A stretch of DNA of 64,000 nt from Tumebacillus amylolyticus (GCF_016722965.1 NZ_JAEQNB010000010.1:37382-101381); one strand, 5' to 3'; numbered from the stretch's first letter, positions 8,575 to 16,610 are shown. The notes: generated by a model from the sequence alone, not told the origin. A program made the numbers and translations.

Positions 8575-8991
8575 TTAGCCGACAACGACATCGTTCTTGG
8601 TTTTCTTGCCACGAACGATGTACGCCGTTTGCACGCTGTCATCGGACGGCGGCGGAGTGTCACGGACGATGTACGCCGTTTGCACGCTTTCGTCGACCGG
8701 CGGTTTGCCCTCGCGCACGATGTACGCGGTGTCTACCGGAGGCATGATCGGGATGTCGCGTTGAACTTCGTTGCCGTGGCCGGTTTTCTTGCCGCGCACG
8801 ATGTACGCGGTTTCGTCGCCGCCGACAACGCCATCGCGCACGATGTACGAAACCACCGGCGAGATCGGGATGTCTCTGTTGATTTGTACTGCATGGGAAG
8901 GAGCGACCTGGATGTCAGCGGTCTGAGTGGTTGCAGGCACCAGAAGTGCAGCTGCCAGGGCGAGACCTACGAAAGCAAAAGCTTTTTTCAT
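8575..8991 (-). CDS. Small secreted protein with five YIVR repeats
   Basis: No family recognised. On the minus strand AAAGGAGGAG lies 6 bases before the ATG at 8991, and a good promoter lies upstream. The 138-residue product has a signal peptide (MKKAFAFVGLALAAALLVPA, cleavage near residue 25). The mature part holds five copies of (T/S)(A)YIVR(D/G/E), four of them exactly TAYIVR, spaced by 13-25 residues. Linkers are rich in Pro, Asp, Gly and Lys. A second motif, RDIPI, precedes two of the copies, and GKKT follows two. There is no anchor, cysteine or SLH motif. It could be a cell-wall or spore-associated repeat protein or a precursor of repeated peptides. That is open. Confidence 0.8.
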   Translation of the reverse strand: MKKAFAFVGLALAAALLVPATTQTADIQVAPSHAVQINRDIPISPVVSYIVRDGVVGGDETAYIVRGKKTGHGNEVQRDIPIMPPVDTAYIVREGKPPVDESVQTAYIVRDTPPPSDDSVQTAYIVRGKKTKNDVVVG

Positions 8992-9037
8992 GAAAACTCC
9001 TCCTTTTTGGTGCTGAATGATAAATAATTTAAATGAC

Positions 9038-9056
9038 ATTCATCATCAAGATGAAT
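9038..9056. repeat. Inverted repeat at the -10 region of the YIVR-repeat gene
   Basis: ATTCATC and GATGAAT are perfect 7-base arms around a 5-base spacer. The right arm overlaps the -10 hexamer on the minus strand, so it could be an operator. Confidence 0.5.
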
Positions 9057-9082
9057 ATATCACAGAAAACCGCCAATTTCAA
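9054..9082 (-). promoter_or_regulatory. Sigma-A promoter of the YIVR-repeat gene
   Basis: Read on the minus strand: TTGAAA (plus-strand 9077-9082), 17-base spacer, TATATT (9054-9059). It lies about 60 bases before the start codon. Confidence 0.7.
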
Positions 9083-9351
9083 ATGAATTTCGAATATTAC
9101 AGACAAATAACAAGGTTGACTGTAACGTTGGCAAGCTTCTGTGAACACGGTGTCTGATGAAGGGTTTGAATCACGCTTAAACTTGGCTGTACTTTCCCTT
9201 GGTGTTTATATTATAGAGGGAAAGTACCATGACAAGCATCCGCCTTTAAGCCCTCCTCTGTATAGGACGCAAGACGGAGGGAAAAAGTTTCACGACTGGG
9301 ACATTTTTCTCTTGCCAACCGAATAGAGGGGCCCAATTGCGGAGAGACTAC
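9083..9351. other. Intergenic region between the YIVR-repeat gene and the alaS leader
   Basis: No supported gene; a 61-codon frame at 9141 lacks a ribosome site. The stretch holds an 11-base perfect inverted repeat (9189-9199 and 9217-9227) and a looser one with CCCTCC at 9251-9256 and GGAGGG at 9276-9281. I see no other structure. Confidence 0.6.
9189..9227. repeat. 11-base perfect inverted repeat
   Basis: GTACTTTCCCT at 9189-9199 is the exact reverse complement of AGGGAAAGTAC at 9217-9227, with a 17-base AT-rich spacer. There is no T-run after it, so it is not a simple terminator. It could be an operator or an RNA hairpin. Confidence 0.6.
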
Positions 9352-9381
9352 TTTACGAATGAGGGGGTCTACCCCTATAAT
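9352..9381 (+). promoter_or_regulatory. Probable promoter of the alaS leader
   Basis: TTTACG at 9352-9357 and a perfect TATAAT at 9376-9381, 18 bases apart, just upstream of the T-box. Confidence 0.65.
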
Positions 9382-9387
9382 GGAGAC

Positions 9388-9664
9388 AGTTTCATCCAAC
9401 GAATACGTTGAGGAAGAGGAGTAGGGCATAGATCGCCGTCAGAGAGAGGGTTCCAGAGCTGAGAGGACCCTTCGGTAGAGGATGCTTGAACGCTGCTTCT
9501 GAGTGCAGGTGAACCCTGCCGGTCCGTGCCCGTTACCGCACGCCAAGGTGATCGTTTTTTTCACAGTGTTTTTGTGGAGGAAGCGGTAACCAGGGTGGTA
9601 CCGCGATTGTGCACAACAAGCCTTTCGTCCCTGGATTTATTTCAGGGGCGGGAGGCTTTTTTTA
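9388..9664 (+). promoter_or_regulatory. T-box leader controlling alaS
   Basis: tRNA-sensing riboswitch that lets transcription continue into alaS when uncharged tRNA-Ala accumulates. Visible parts: stem I with GGAGTAGGGCA and AGAGAGAGGG; the specifier region GAACGCTGCTTCTGAG, where a GCT alanine codon (9492-9494, or the adjacent one at 9495-9497) fits tRNA-Ala; the T-box sequence AGGGTGGTACCGCG at about 9591-9604; and the terminator stem GCCTTTCGTCCCTG/CAGGGGCGGGAGGC at 9620-9656 with a T-run to 9664. The 3' side of the T-box and the 5' side of the terminator give the usual alternative antiterminator. Confidence 0.93.
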
Positions 9665-9687
9665 CTATCTGAAGGGAGTTTTGAACC

Positions 9688-12315
9688 ATGAAGTCTGCTG
9701 AGATTCGCAATCGGTTTGTGAAGTTTTTTGAATCCAAAGGTCATGACATTGTGCCGAGCGCTTCGCTCGTTCCGTACAACGACCCGTCCTTGCTCTGGAT
9801 CAACGCCGGGATGGCGCCGCTGAAAAAATATTTTGACGGGTCGGAAATTCCGAAAAACCCGCGCATCACCAACTCGCAGAAGTGTATCCGCACCAACGAC
9901 ATCGAAAACGTCGGGAAAACCGCCCGCCACCATACCATGTTCGAGATGCTCGGCAACTTCTCCATCGGCGACTACTTCAAGCGCGAAGTGATTCCGTGGG
10001 CTTGGGAGTTCCTCACCGAAGAGATGAAGTTCGATAAATCCCGTCTGTACTGCACCGTTCACGTGAACGACGACGAAGCGTACGACATCTGGACCAAAGA
10101 GATCGGCGTGCCGGAAGACCACATGTGCCGCACCGAAGAAGACAACTTCTGGGACATCGGCGAAGGTCCGTGCGGCCCGTGCTCCGAGATCTTCTACGAC
10201 CGCAAGCCGGAACTCGGCCCGGACGACGTCTTCCACCCGGACAACCACAACGGCGAGCGTTATCTCGAAGTCTGGAACCTCGTGTTCACGCAGTTCAACC
10301 ACAACGCAGACGGTTCCTACACCGAACTGCCCAAGAAAAACATCGACACCGGCGCGGGCCTTGAACGTCTGTGCTCGCTGATGCAAAACGGCGAAACCAA
10401 CTTCGACACCGACCTGTTCCTGCCGATCATCGAAGAGACCGCTCGTCTCTCCGGCAAGGAATACCACACCAACCCGGAACTCGACGTGGCGTTCAAAGTC
10501 ATCGCCGACCACATCCGCACCGTGACGTTCTCCGTCGGCGACGGCGCACTCCCGTCCAACGAAGGCCGGGGCTATGTCATCCGCCGTCTGCTCCGCCGTG
10601 CCGTGCGCTACGGGAAAGTGCTCGGCATCGAGAAATCGTTCATGTACACGCTGGTCAAAATCGTCGGCGACATCATGGGCGAGTACTTCCCGGAAGTCTT
10701 GCAAAAGCGCGAGTTCATCGAGCGCGTCATCAAAGCGGAGGAAGAGCGTTTCCACGTCACCCTCGCAGACGGTGAAACCCTGCTGGCGCAAGTGCTGGAT
10801 CGCGTGAAGGGTGCTGGCCAGAACATCTTGCCGGGCGAAGATGCGTTCCGCCTGTACGACACCTATGGATTCCCGATCGACCTCACCGAAGACATCTGTG
10901 TGGAGCAAGGCATCGAGATCGACCGCGAAGGGTTCGAAAAAGCGTTGAACGAGCAACGCCAACGCGCTCGTGCAGCCCGCAAGGACGTTTCCACGATGTC
11001 GGTGCAAACCGATCTCTACGACGAACTCGACATCCGCTCCAATTTCGTCGGCTACTCCGAAACGGCGACCTCGTCGCAAGTGCTCGCGATCATCTCCGGC
11101 GGCGGCATCGTCGAAGAAGCGCATGAAGGCGATGAAATCGCGCTGTTCCTGTCCCAAACTCCGTTCTACGCAGAGTCGGGCGGTCAAGTGGCGGACGTCG
11201 GTCTCGTCCATGTCGGCGAATCGGCCATGATCCAAGTTCTCGACGTGCAAAAAGCGCCGAACGGCTACAACCTGCACAAGGCGCGCGTGCTCTCCGGCAC
11301 GGTGAAAGTTCTGGATGAAGCAGAAGCTTCCATCGACTACGAACGCCGCGTGGCGATCACCCGCAACCATACGGCGACGCACTTGCTGCACAAAGCCCTG
11401 CGCGATGTGCTCGGCGAGCATGTCGCTCAAGCGGGTTCCTTGGTCGGCCCGGATCGTCTGCGCTTCGACTTCTCGCATCTCTCCGGCATGACGGCCGACG
11501 AGATTGCAGACGTGGAACGCCGCGTCAACGAACAGATCTGGCAGAACGAAATCGTCGAGATCAACGAGATGGGCATCGACGAAGCGAAAGCGCTCGGGGC
11601 GATGGCTCTGTTTGGCGAGAAGTACGGCGATGTCGTGCGCGTCGTCAAAGCGGGCGACTACTCCACCGAACTTTGCGGCGGTTGCCATGTGCGTTCCACC
11701 GGGGAGATCGGCCTGTTCAAGATCGTCTCGGAAGCGTCGATTGCGGCAGGCGTGCGCCGCTTGGAAGGAGTCACCGGCAAGGGCGCGTATGAGTTCGTCG
11801 TCGAGCGTGACCGTCTGCTGGCAGACGTCGCGGGCAAGTTGAAGTCGAACATCAACGACATCCCGATGCGCGTCGACATCTTGCAATCCAACGTCAAAGA
11901 CCTCGGCAAAGAGATCGAATCGTTGAAAGGCAAGCTCGCAGCGGGTGAAGTGAAAAACCTCATCGAGCAACTTCGCGAAGTGGGCGGCGTGCCGTTCCTC
12001 GCAGCGAAACTCGACGGTGTGGACATGGACGGTCTGCGTGCGATTGCAGAAGACCTGAAAGCGCGTCTCGACTCCGGCGTCGTCGTACTGGGTGCGGCAC
12101 AAGGAACGGACAAAGTGAACTTCGTCGTCGCGGTGACCAAAGACCTTAACGGCAAGGGCATCCAAGCCGGCAAACTGGTCAAGGAAGTCGCAGCTGTGAC
12201 GGGCGGCGGCGGCGGTGGTCGTCCGGACCTCGCACAAGCGGGCGGCAAGGACGTTTCGAAATTGCAAGAAGCTCTCGACAAAGCGGCAGACCTGCTCGCA
12301 GGCATGTTGGTCTAA
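9688..12315 (+). CDS. alaS: Alanyl-tRNA synthetase
   Basis: Class II synthetase that charges tRNA-Ala and clears Ser- and Gly-tRNA-Ala by editing. It has 875 residues, the family norm. The catalytic domain starts with EIRNRFVKFFESKGH and includes WINAGMAPLKKYF. The editing domain has the zinc site HTATHLLHKAL and CGGCHVRSTGEIG. The C-Ala domain at the end has the glycine-rich GGGGGGRPDLAQAGG. GAAGGGAG precedes the ATG, and the T-box leader controls expression. Confidence 0.98.
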   Translation: MKSAEIRNRFVKFFESKGHDIVPSASLVPYNDPSLLWINAGMAPLKKYFDGSEIPKNPRITNSQKCIRTNDIENVGKTARHHTMFEMLGNFSIGDYFKREVIPWAWEFLTEEMKFDKSRLYCTVHVNDDEAYDIWTKEIGVPEDHMCRTEEDNFWDIGEGPCGPCSEIFYDRKPELGPDDVFHPDNHNGERYLEVWNLVFTQFNHNADGSYTELPKKNIDTGAGLERLCSLMQNGETNFDTDLFLPIIEETARLSGKEYHTNPELDVAFKVIADHIRTVTFSVGDGALPSNEGRGYVIRRLLRRAVRYGKVLGIEKSFMYTLVKIVGDIMGEYFPEVLQKREFIERVIKAEEERFHVTLADGETLLAQVLDRVKGAGQNILPGEDAFRLYDTYGFPIDLTEDICVEQGIEIDREGFEKALNEQRQRARAARKDVSTMSVQTDLYDELDIRSNFVGYSETATSSQVLAIISGGGIVEEAHEGDEIALFLSQTPFYAESGGQVADVGLVHVGESAMIQVLDVQKAPNGYNLHKARVLSGTVKVLDEAEASIDYERRVAITRNHTATHLLHKALRDVLGEHVAQAGSLVGPDRLRFDFSHLSGMTADEIADVERRVNEQIWQNEIVEINEMGIDEAKALGAMALFGEKYGDVVRVVKAGDYSTELCGGCHVRSTGEIGLFKIVSEASIAAGVRRLEGVTGKGAYEFVVERDRLLADVAGKLKSNINDIPMRVDILQSNVKDLGKEIESLKGKLAAGEVKNLIEQLREVGGVPFLAAKLDGVDMDGLRAIAEDLKARLDSGVVVLGAAQGTDKVNFVVAVTKDLNGKGIQAGKLVKEVAAVTGGGGGGRPDLAQAGGKDVSKLQEALDKAADLLAGMLV

Positions 12316-12330
12316 GGCACGACAGGTTGG

Positions 12331-12366
12331 AAAAAAAGCGCCTCTGGTGACAGGGGCGCTTTTTCT
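12331..12366 (+). terminator. Terminator of alaS
   Basis: AAAAAGCGCCTCTG pairs with CAGGGGCGCTTTTT around a 4-base loop. Confidence 0.92.
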
Positions 12367-12473
12367 ATTTTCCTCGGTTGGAGAACAACCGATACTTTTA
12401 TGTGTATTTCCGGAGACGCAACGGTGCTATACTCTTCATGGTGCAGGCAACAGACATGGAGGGGGAAGGCGCG

Positions 12474-12938
12474 ATGGAGATTCGATTGGCCGAGGAAACG
12501 GACCACGCGTACTTGGTGCGCGAGTATTTGCAGCATTACAGTCCGGACTTTCAAGAGGCGGAGCGGTATGCGGAGTCTAACATGAAATGGGATCGAACGT
12601 TGATGATTGAGGGAGACGGGCTGATCTTGGGGACGCTGAGCTGGGGGGCTCGCGAAGGCATCCAGTCCGGGATTGCGCAACTGACAGGCCTGCGCATCAT
12701 CCCGTCTCGTCGTCGTCAGGGGTTGGCGGGCAGGTTGTTGGAAGCGGGGTTCCAAGACATGCAGACCTACTTCGCCGAACGGTCGGCCGCCGTCCGTCGG
12801 ATCTACGCCCTCATCCCCGAAGACCAACCAGGCGCTGACCGTCTCCTCACCGCCCGCGGCTTTGACCGTGTCGTCCATCTCCAAAACTGGCGAGAGGACG
12901 GGTTGGGGGACTGGTTGTATGTTTTCATTTCTACATAA
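12474..12938 (+). CDS. GNAT-family N-acetyltransferase
   Basis: Predicted acetyl-CoA-dependent acetyltransferase of about 154 residues; the acceptor is unknown. GGAGGGGG lies 7 bases before the ATG at 12474, so the longer in-frame version from 12378 is unlikely. The acetyl-CoA site is the strand-helix GLRIIPSRRRQGLAGRLLEAG (about residues 75-97), matching the R/Q-x-x-G-x-A pattern of motif A. The C-terminal DRLLTARGFDRVVHLQNW is the usual last strand and helix. It stands alone between two terminators. Confidence 0.85.
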   Translation: MEIRLAEETDHAYLVREYLQHYSPDFQEAERYAESNMKWDRTLMIEGDGLILGTLSWGAREGIQSGIAQLTGLRIIPSRRRQGLAGRLLEAGFQDMQTYFAERSAAVRRIYALIPEDQPGADRLLTARGFDRVVHLQNWREDGLGDWLYVFIST

Positions 12939-12942
12939 TCGA

Positions 12943-12975
12943 GATCCTCGTCCATGTCGTGGACGGGGATTTTTT
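12943..12975 (+). terminator. Terminator after the GNAT gene
   Basis: ATCCTCGTCCA and TGGACGGGGAT form the stem, followed by six T residues. Confidence 0.88.
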
Positions 12976-13100
12976 ATGAGAATCTCCGTCTTGAGACGGA
13001 GGCGCGTACCGTCTTACGCGGGGGGCAGAGGAGCTTGGCGGGGAGGTATAATGAGGATAACAGAGAAATTGGTAGTGTGAGGAAAGGAAGCGTAGAGATC

Positions 13101-13880
13101 ATGAAGACCTTCGGTGGATTGTTTTTGATCGTCGGCTTGGTGCTGGCTTTGGTGAATTTCGGCGTGTGGGAGGGCCAGACGATCGGGTCTGTGTTTCGGA
13201 CGTATTGGCCCGCGATTTTGGTCTACTTCTCGGTGGTCGGTTTGATCGGCGAGATGATTCGCCGCTCGATTTTGGGTGTCTTCTGGAACATCGTGATGCT
13301 GTGCATCGGGGGCTTTTGGCTGTTTGACAACTTGGGGTACCTCGGCAATGCTTCTTGGTCGAACTTGCTGATCCCGGGAGCTTTGATCGTGTTCGGATTC
13401 CTGCTTTTGTTCTCCCGCTCCGGCAAGAAACCGGTGAAAACTTCGATTCGCTACGCCGACCAACCGGTGGAGGGCGTGTATGAGGCGGTAGTGCCTCTCC
13501 AACCGATTCAAACGGACAACGTCATCAAGACGACGGCGGGCGAGTTGAAACTGGGGGGCCCGAACTGGAAGTTGGAATCGACGCGCATCCAGCAACGCGC
13601 GGGCTCCATCCGTCTCGACTTGCGCGAGACGTTCATCCCGGAGGGCGAAACGGTGCTCGACATCGATTGCAAGGCGGGCGACGTCAACATTTTCCTCCCC
13701 GACGGGTTGGAAGTGCTCGTCGAATCCCGTGTGAAGCTTGGCAACAACCGCGTGATGAACCAACAGGCGCCAAACGGCACGTCTGTGTACAAAACCCCCG
13801 GCTATGACGAAGCGGAACGCAAAGTCCGCTTGCACATCCTCGTAAAGTTCGGAGACATCCATGTTTCGCGCGTTGGATAG
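13101..13880 (+). CDS. liaF: LiaF-like negative regulator of the envelope-stress response
   Basis: Membrane protein that keeps the LiaS kinase quiet until lipid II-binding antibiotics or other envelope stress appear. The start is ATG at 13101 with a GGAAGC-type site before it; the longer frame from 12954 has none. The 259-residue protein has four predicted helices in residues 4-110 (FGGLFLIVGLVLALVNF, then YWPAILVYFSVVGLIG, ILGVFWNIVMLCIGG, LLIPGALIVFGFLLLF). A C-terminal beta-rich domain (about 140-259, ending VRLHILVKFGDIHV) follows, as in LiaF/VraT. It overlaps liaS by 20 bases. A TATAAT lies at 13047-13052, but I find no good -35. Confidence 0.93.
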   Translation: MKTFGGLFLIVGLVLALVNFGVWEGQTIGSVFRTYWPAILVYFSVVGLIGEMIRRSILGVFWNIVMLCIGGFWLFDNLGYLGNASWSNLLIPGALIVFGFLLLFSRSGKKPVKTSIRYADQPVEGVYEAVVPLQPIQTDNVIKTTAGELKLGGPNWKLESTRIQQRAGSIRLDLRETFIPEGETVLDIDCKAGDVNIFLPDGLEVLVESRVKLGNNRVMNQQAPNGTSVYKTPGYDEAERKVRLHILVKFGDIHVSRVG

Positions 13881-15000
13881 CCGTTTCAAGAGCGTCCGCT
13901 GGTCGTTGTTGCTCGCGTTTGTGAGAACAACGGCTGCGGCGCTGGTTGTGTTTGTGGGGCTTGCGGGCGGCGCTTTCTCGCTGTACAACTGGTTGTCCGC
14001 GACGCCCCTGCTCGCTCATGACTCGTTGACCGTCGGGCAATGGGCGGTTCTGGGGGCGATCTTGCTCGGTTCCGGCTTGGTCGCGATCCTCGTCGTCGGC
14101 CTCGCCGGAGGGTATTCGACGTCCCGTGCGCAGCAGGAACAGATGAGCACGCTTCTCGAAGCAACGCTGCTCTGGGCGAACGGCCGTCTCGGACATCGAA
14201 TCGAAGTCGTCGGCGACGAGAACGAAATTCTCGAACTTGCCGATGCGCTCAACGGCATGGCGGAACGTCTCGAAGACCAAGTGCTGGCGCTCGGTCGCCT
14301 CGTGGACAAAAACGAACGCCTCGCCCAGCAAGCGGCGGGACTCGCGACGATGGAAGAGCGCCAACGTCTGGCTCGCGACCTGCACGATTCGGTTTCGCAA
14401 CAATTGTTCGCCATCGGGATGACCGCCGGTGCCGTCGCCAAGCTCTACGACCGCGACCCGGATCGTGTTCGACCTTTGATTACTCAGTTGGAAGAGATGG
14501 CTTCCAAATCCCAAGCGGAGATGCGGGCGTTGCTTCTGCATCTGCGACCGGTGGAGTTGGAGGGACGATCCTTGGCGGAAGCGCTGGATCGTTTTTTGCA
14601 AGACGTGTGTCCCCGTCATCAGATTCGCTACGACATGGAACTCAACGGCGTGGTGCGGTTGAGCGACGGCATGGAAGCCCATCTGTTTCGCATCGCCCAA
14701 GAAGCGGTCTCCAACGTCGTGCGTCATGCGTCGGCGACGAAACTTGGCGTGAAATTGATGCGCGAGGGAGAGCGCGTCTGCCTGTCGGTGAGCGATGACG
14801 GCAACGGATTCGATCCGAAACAGCAGCGCGGAGGCTCCTACGGCTTGCAATCGATCCAAGAGCGTGCCGAAGAAGTCGGCGGGCGACTGGAAGTGCGGTC
14901 CCGACCGGGCGAGGGCACGGAAGTTCGCGTCTGGGTCAGTTTGTACGGCAAGGAGAGAGGAGAACGAGATGAGCAACATACGAGTGTTATTGGTGGATGA
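13861..15000 (+). CDS. liaS: LiaS-type sensor histidine kinase
   Basis: Two-component sensor of the NarL/LiaS class, partner of LiaF and LiaR. Two membrane helices (about residues 17-45 and 60-84) enclose a very short outside loop, so it is an intramembrane-sensing kinase. A HAMP-like region follows (about 85-150). The HisKA_3 phosphoacceptor is His175 in RDLHDSVSQQL. The ATPase domain has RIAQEAVSNVVRHASA (N box), DDGNGFD (G1) and GSYGLQSIQERA (G2). It overlaps liaF by 20 bases and liaR by 32 bases, showing tight translational coupling. Confidence 0.95.
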   Translation: MFRALDSRFKSVRWSLLLAFVRTTAAALVVFVGLAGGAFSLYNWLSATPLLAHDSLTVGQWAVLGAILLGSGLVAILVVGLAGGYSTSRAQQEQMSTLLEATLLWANGRLGHRIEVVGDENEILELADALNGMAERLEDQVLALGRLVDKNERLAQQAAGLATMEERQRLARDLHDSVSQQLFAIGMTAGAVAKLYDRDPDRVRPLITQLEEMASKSQAEMRALLLHLRPVELEGRSLAEALDRFLQDVCPRHQIRYDMELNGVVRLSDGMEAHLFRIAQEAVSNVVRHASATKLGVKLMREGERVCLSVSDDGNGFDPKQQRGGSYGLQSIQERAEEVGGRLEVRSRPGEGTEVRVWVSLYGKERGERDEQHTSVIGG

Positions 15001-15628
15001 TCATGACATGGTGCGCCTCGGTGTGCGCACCTACCTCATGACGGAGCCGGACCTTGAGATCGTGGGAGAGGCCGGTTCCGGAGAAGAAGGCGTGGAGCGG
15101 GCGCAAGAACTTCAACCCGACGTCGTGTTGATGGACCTCGTCATGGGCGGCATCGACGGTGTCGAGGCGACCCGCCGCGTGTTGGGAGTCTGCCCGCAGA
15201 CCAAAGTGCTCGTCCTGACTTCGTTTCTGGAGGATGAAAAAGTGCTCCCGGCCTTGGAGGCGGGCGCATCCGGCTATCTGCTGAAAACGGTGCTCGGCGA
15301 CGAACTGGCAACCTCCATACGCAAAGTGTTCCGAGGCGAAACGGTGCTCGAACCGCAAGTCGCCGCCAAAGTCGTCGCCAACCTGCAAAAACCGAAAAAC
15401 CCCGCTCCCGCAACCGAATCGCTTACGGAACGGGAGATGGATGTGCTGCGATTGATCGGGCAAGGGATGACAAACCAGCTCATCGGTGAAACTCTATTCA
15501 TCGGAATCAAGACGGTCAAGACGCACGTCTCCAATATCCTCGCCAAGCTCGGCGTAGAAGACCGCACCCAAGCGGCGATCCTCGCCATTCGAAACGGATG
15601 GGTGGACGCACAGAGCAAAAAGGGGTAA
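14969..15628 (+). CDS. liaR: LiaR-type response regulator
   Basis: DNA-binding response regulator of the NarL/FixJ family, phosphorylated by LiaS. The ATG at 14969 has AGGAGAGAGGAG upstream. The 219 residues comprise a receiver domain (acidic pair DDHD near the N-terminus, phosphorylated Asp56 in VLMDLVMGG, conserved Lys in KTVLG) and a LuxR-type helix-turn-helix (LTEREMDVLRLIGQG, then IGIKTVKTHVSNILAKL). The usual target operon liaIH is not in this window, so the regulon lies elsewhere or differs. Confidence 0.95.
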   Translation: MSNIRVLLVDDHDMVRLGVRTYLMTEPDLEIVGEAGSGEEGVERAQELQPDVVLMDLVMGGIDGVEATRRVLGVCPQTKVLVLTSFLEDEKVLPALEAGASGYLLKTVLGDELATSIRKVFRGETVLEPQVAAKVVANLQKPKNPAPATESLTEREMDVLRLIGQGMTNQLIGETLFIGIKTVKTHVSNILAKLGVEDRTQAAILAIRNGWVDAQSKKG

Positions 15629-15667
15629 AGTGATTCCCAGAAGCAGGAGTTCGGGAGGTACGAGTGG

Positions 15668-16036
15668 ATGGCAAAGCGCGGCATCGTGGTGCTGGCACAT
15701 GGGAGCGAAATCCCGGACCAAGAAGAGGCGCTGACTCAGCTCGCCTCTTTTTTGCGAGAGAAAAGCGGGGGGCCGGTGGAAGTGGGCTTCTTGAATTTTC
15801 AAAGCCCGCGGATTGCGGAAGCGGTGGCGCTCGTCCTCGCAGCGGGTGCAGAGGAGATCCTCGTCGCGCCCTTTTTTCTGACCGAGGGCTTTCTGATGCG
15901 CAAGGCGGTTTCCTTGGCGCAACAAGCCGCGCCGGGTGTAGACATGAAAATCGCCCCGCCCCTGGGTCAACATCCCCGTCTGGTGGACGTGGTGTTGGAT
16001 CGGGTGGCAGAGGCGAGCGTTCGTCAATCGGACTGA
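15668..16036 (+). CDS. CbiX/SirB-like sirohydrochlorin chelatase family protein
   Basis: Short (122-residue) member of the CbiX family, which inserts cobalt or iron into sirohydrochlorin for B12 or siroheme. Family features are the N-terminal VVLAHGSEIPDQEE with the active-site histidine, EVGFLNFQSPRIAEAV, and VAPFFLTEGFLMRK. GGGAGG lies 9 bases before the ATG. It follows liaR by 39 bases without a terminator. Its 3' end overlaps the convergent zur gene by 13 bases. No other tetrapyrrole gene is near, so the metal and pathway cannot be told. Confidence 0.85.
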   Translation: MAKRGIVVLAHGSEIPDQEEALTQLASFLREKSGGPVEVGFLNFQSPRIAEAVALVLAAGAEEILVAPFFLTEGFLMRKAVSLAQQAAPGVDMKIAPPLGQHPRLVDVVLDRVAEASVRQSD

Positions 16037-16530
16037 CAGCAGGCAGCGCAATGTCCGAAGATTTCAAAGCGGTGTGTTTCGATGTGGAACCCGGCCGGTG
16101 CTTCCAACTTGAGGGCGTCCATCGGGCAGCCTTCGACGAGTTGGGTTTTGCCGCACACGGTGCAGATGAAATGATGATGATGGTGGTTCGTGTCGCATGC
16201 GATGCGGAATTTGCTCCCGCCGTCTCCGAACACCGATTCCTCGATCAAGCGCTCTTCTTTGAGCAGGTGGAGGTTGCGATAGACCGTGTCAAAACTCAAG
16301 CGCGGAAACTGCGTCTTGAGGCGTTCGAGCAGGTCTTTGGCGCTGATGTAGCGGTCTTCCTCCAACAGAATGTCCACGATGCTGCGGCGTTTGCCGGTCA
16401 GTTTGAACCCCTGTTCTTTGAGCCGGTCGAGGAACTTGTCCTTGGTATTCGGAACGTCATGCGTATGAATGTGATCATGGCTGTGATCGTGGTTGCAGAG
16501 ATCGTGGGAATGATCGTGTTCGTGCGGCAT
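16024..16530 (-). CDS. zur: Zinc uptake regulator (Fur family, Zur) with His-rich N-terminus
   Basis: Zinc-responsive repressor of the Fur family. AAAGGAG lies 7 bases before the ATG at 16530, which is preferred over the in-frame ATG at 16548. The 168-residue protein begins with an unusual leader of about 25 residues rich in His and Asp (HEHDHSHD and similar). Then comes the winged helix (LTGKRRSIVDIL, FDTVYRNLHLL) and the zinc-binding dimer domain with HHHHHFICTVCGK, CPMD and CAACC. These match B. subtilis Zur closely, including CPMD and the HxFEI(F/Y)G stretch. The gene is divergent from an MFS transporter. Confidence 0.88.
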   Translation of the reverse strand: MPHEHDHSHDLCNHDHSHDHIHTHDVPNTKDKFLDRLKEQGFKLTGKRRSIVDILLEEDRYISAKDLLERLKTQFPRLSFDTVYRNLHLLKEERLIEESVFGDGGSKFRIACDTNHHHHHFICTVCGKTQLVEGCPMDALKLEAPAGFHIETHRFEIFGHCAACCQSD

Positions 16531-16610
16531 GAGGGCACTCCTTTCCAAACTTAACTCCTAGTATACCACAAGGAAGAGGGTGTTAGATTCTGGACATCAT
16601 ACAACCGAGT

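Noticed and set aside
8612..8853. CRISPR-like repeated DNA in the YIVR-repeat gene
   Set aside because: The repeated core (CGATGTACG type) is short, the copies diverge by codon changes, and it lies inside a coding frame with signal peptide and start signals. It is a protein repeat.
9141..9326. 61-codon open frame upstream of alaS
   Set aside because: No ribosome site, no recognisable protein features, and it crosses the inverted repeats.
9637..12267. 876-codon open frame on the minus strand opposite alaS
   Set aside because: It mirrors alaS codon by codon, has no ribosome site or family motifs, and results from GC-rich codon use. Similar long antisense frames opposite the GGDEF-EAL, protease, tex and peptide-binding genes were dropped for the same reason.
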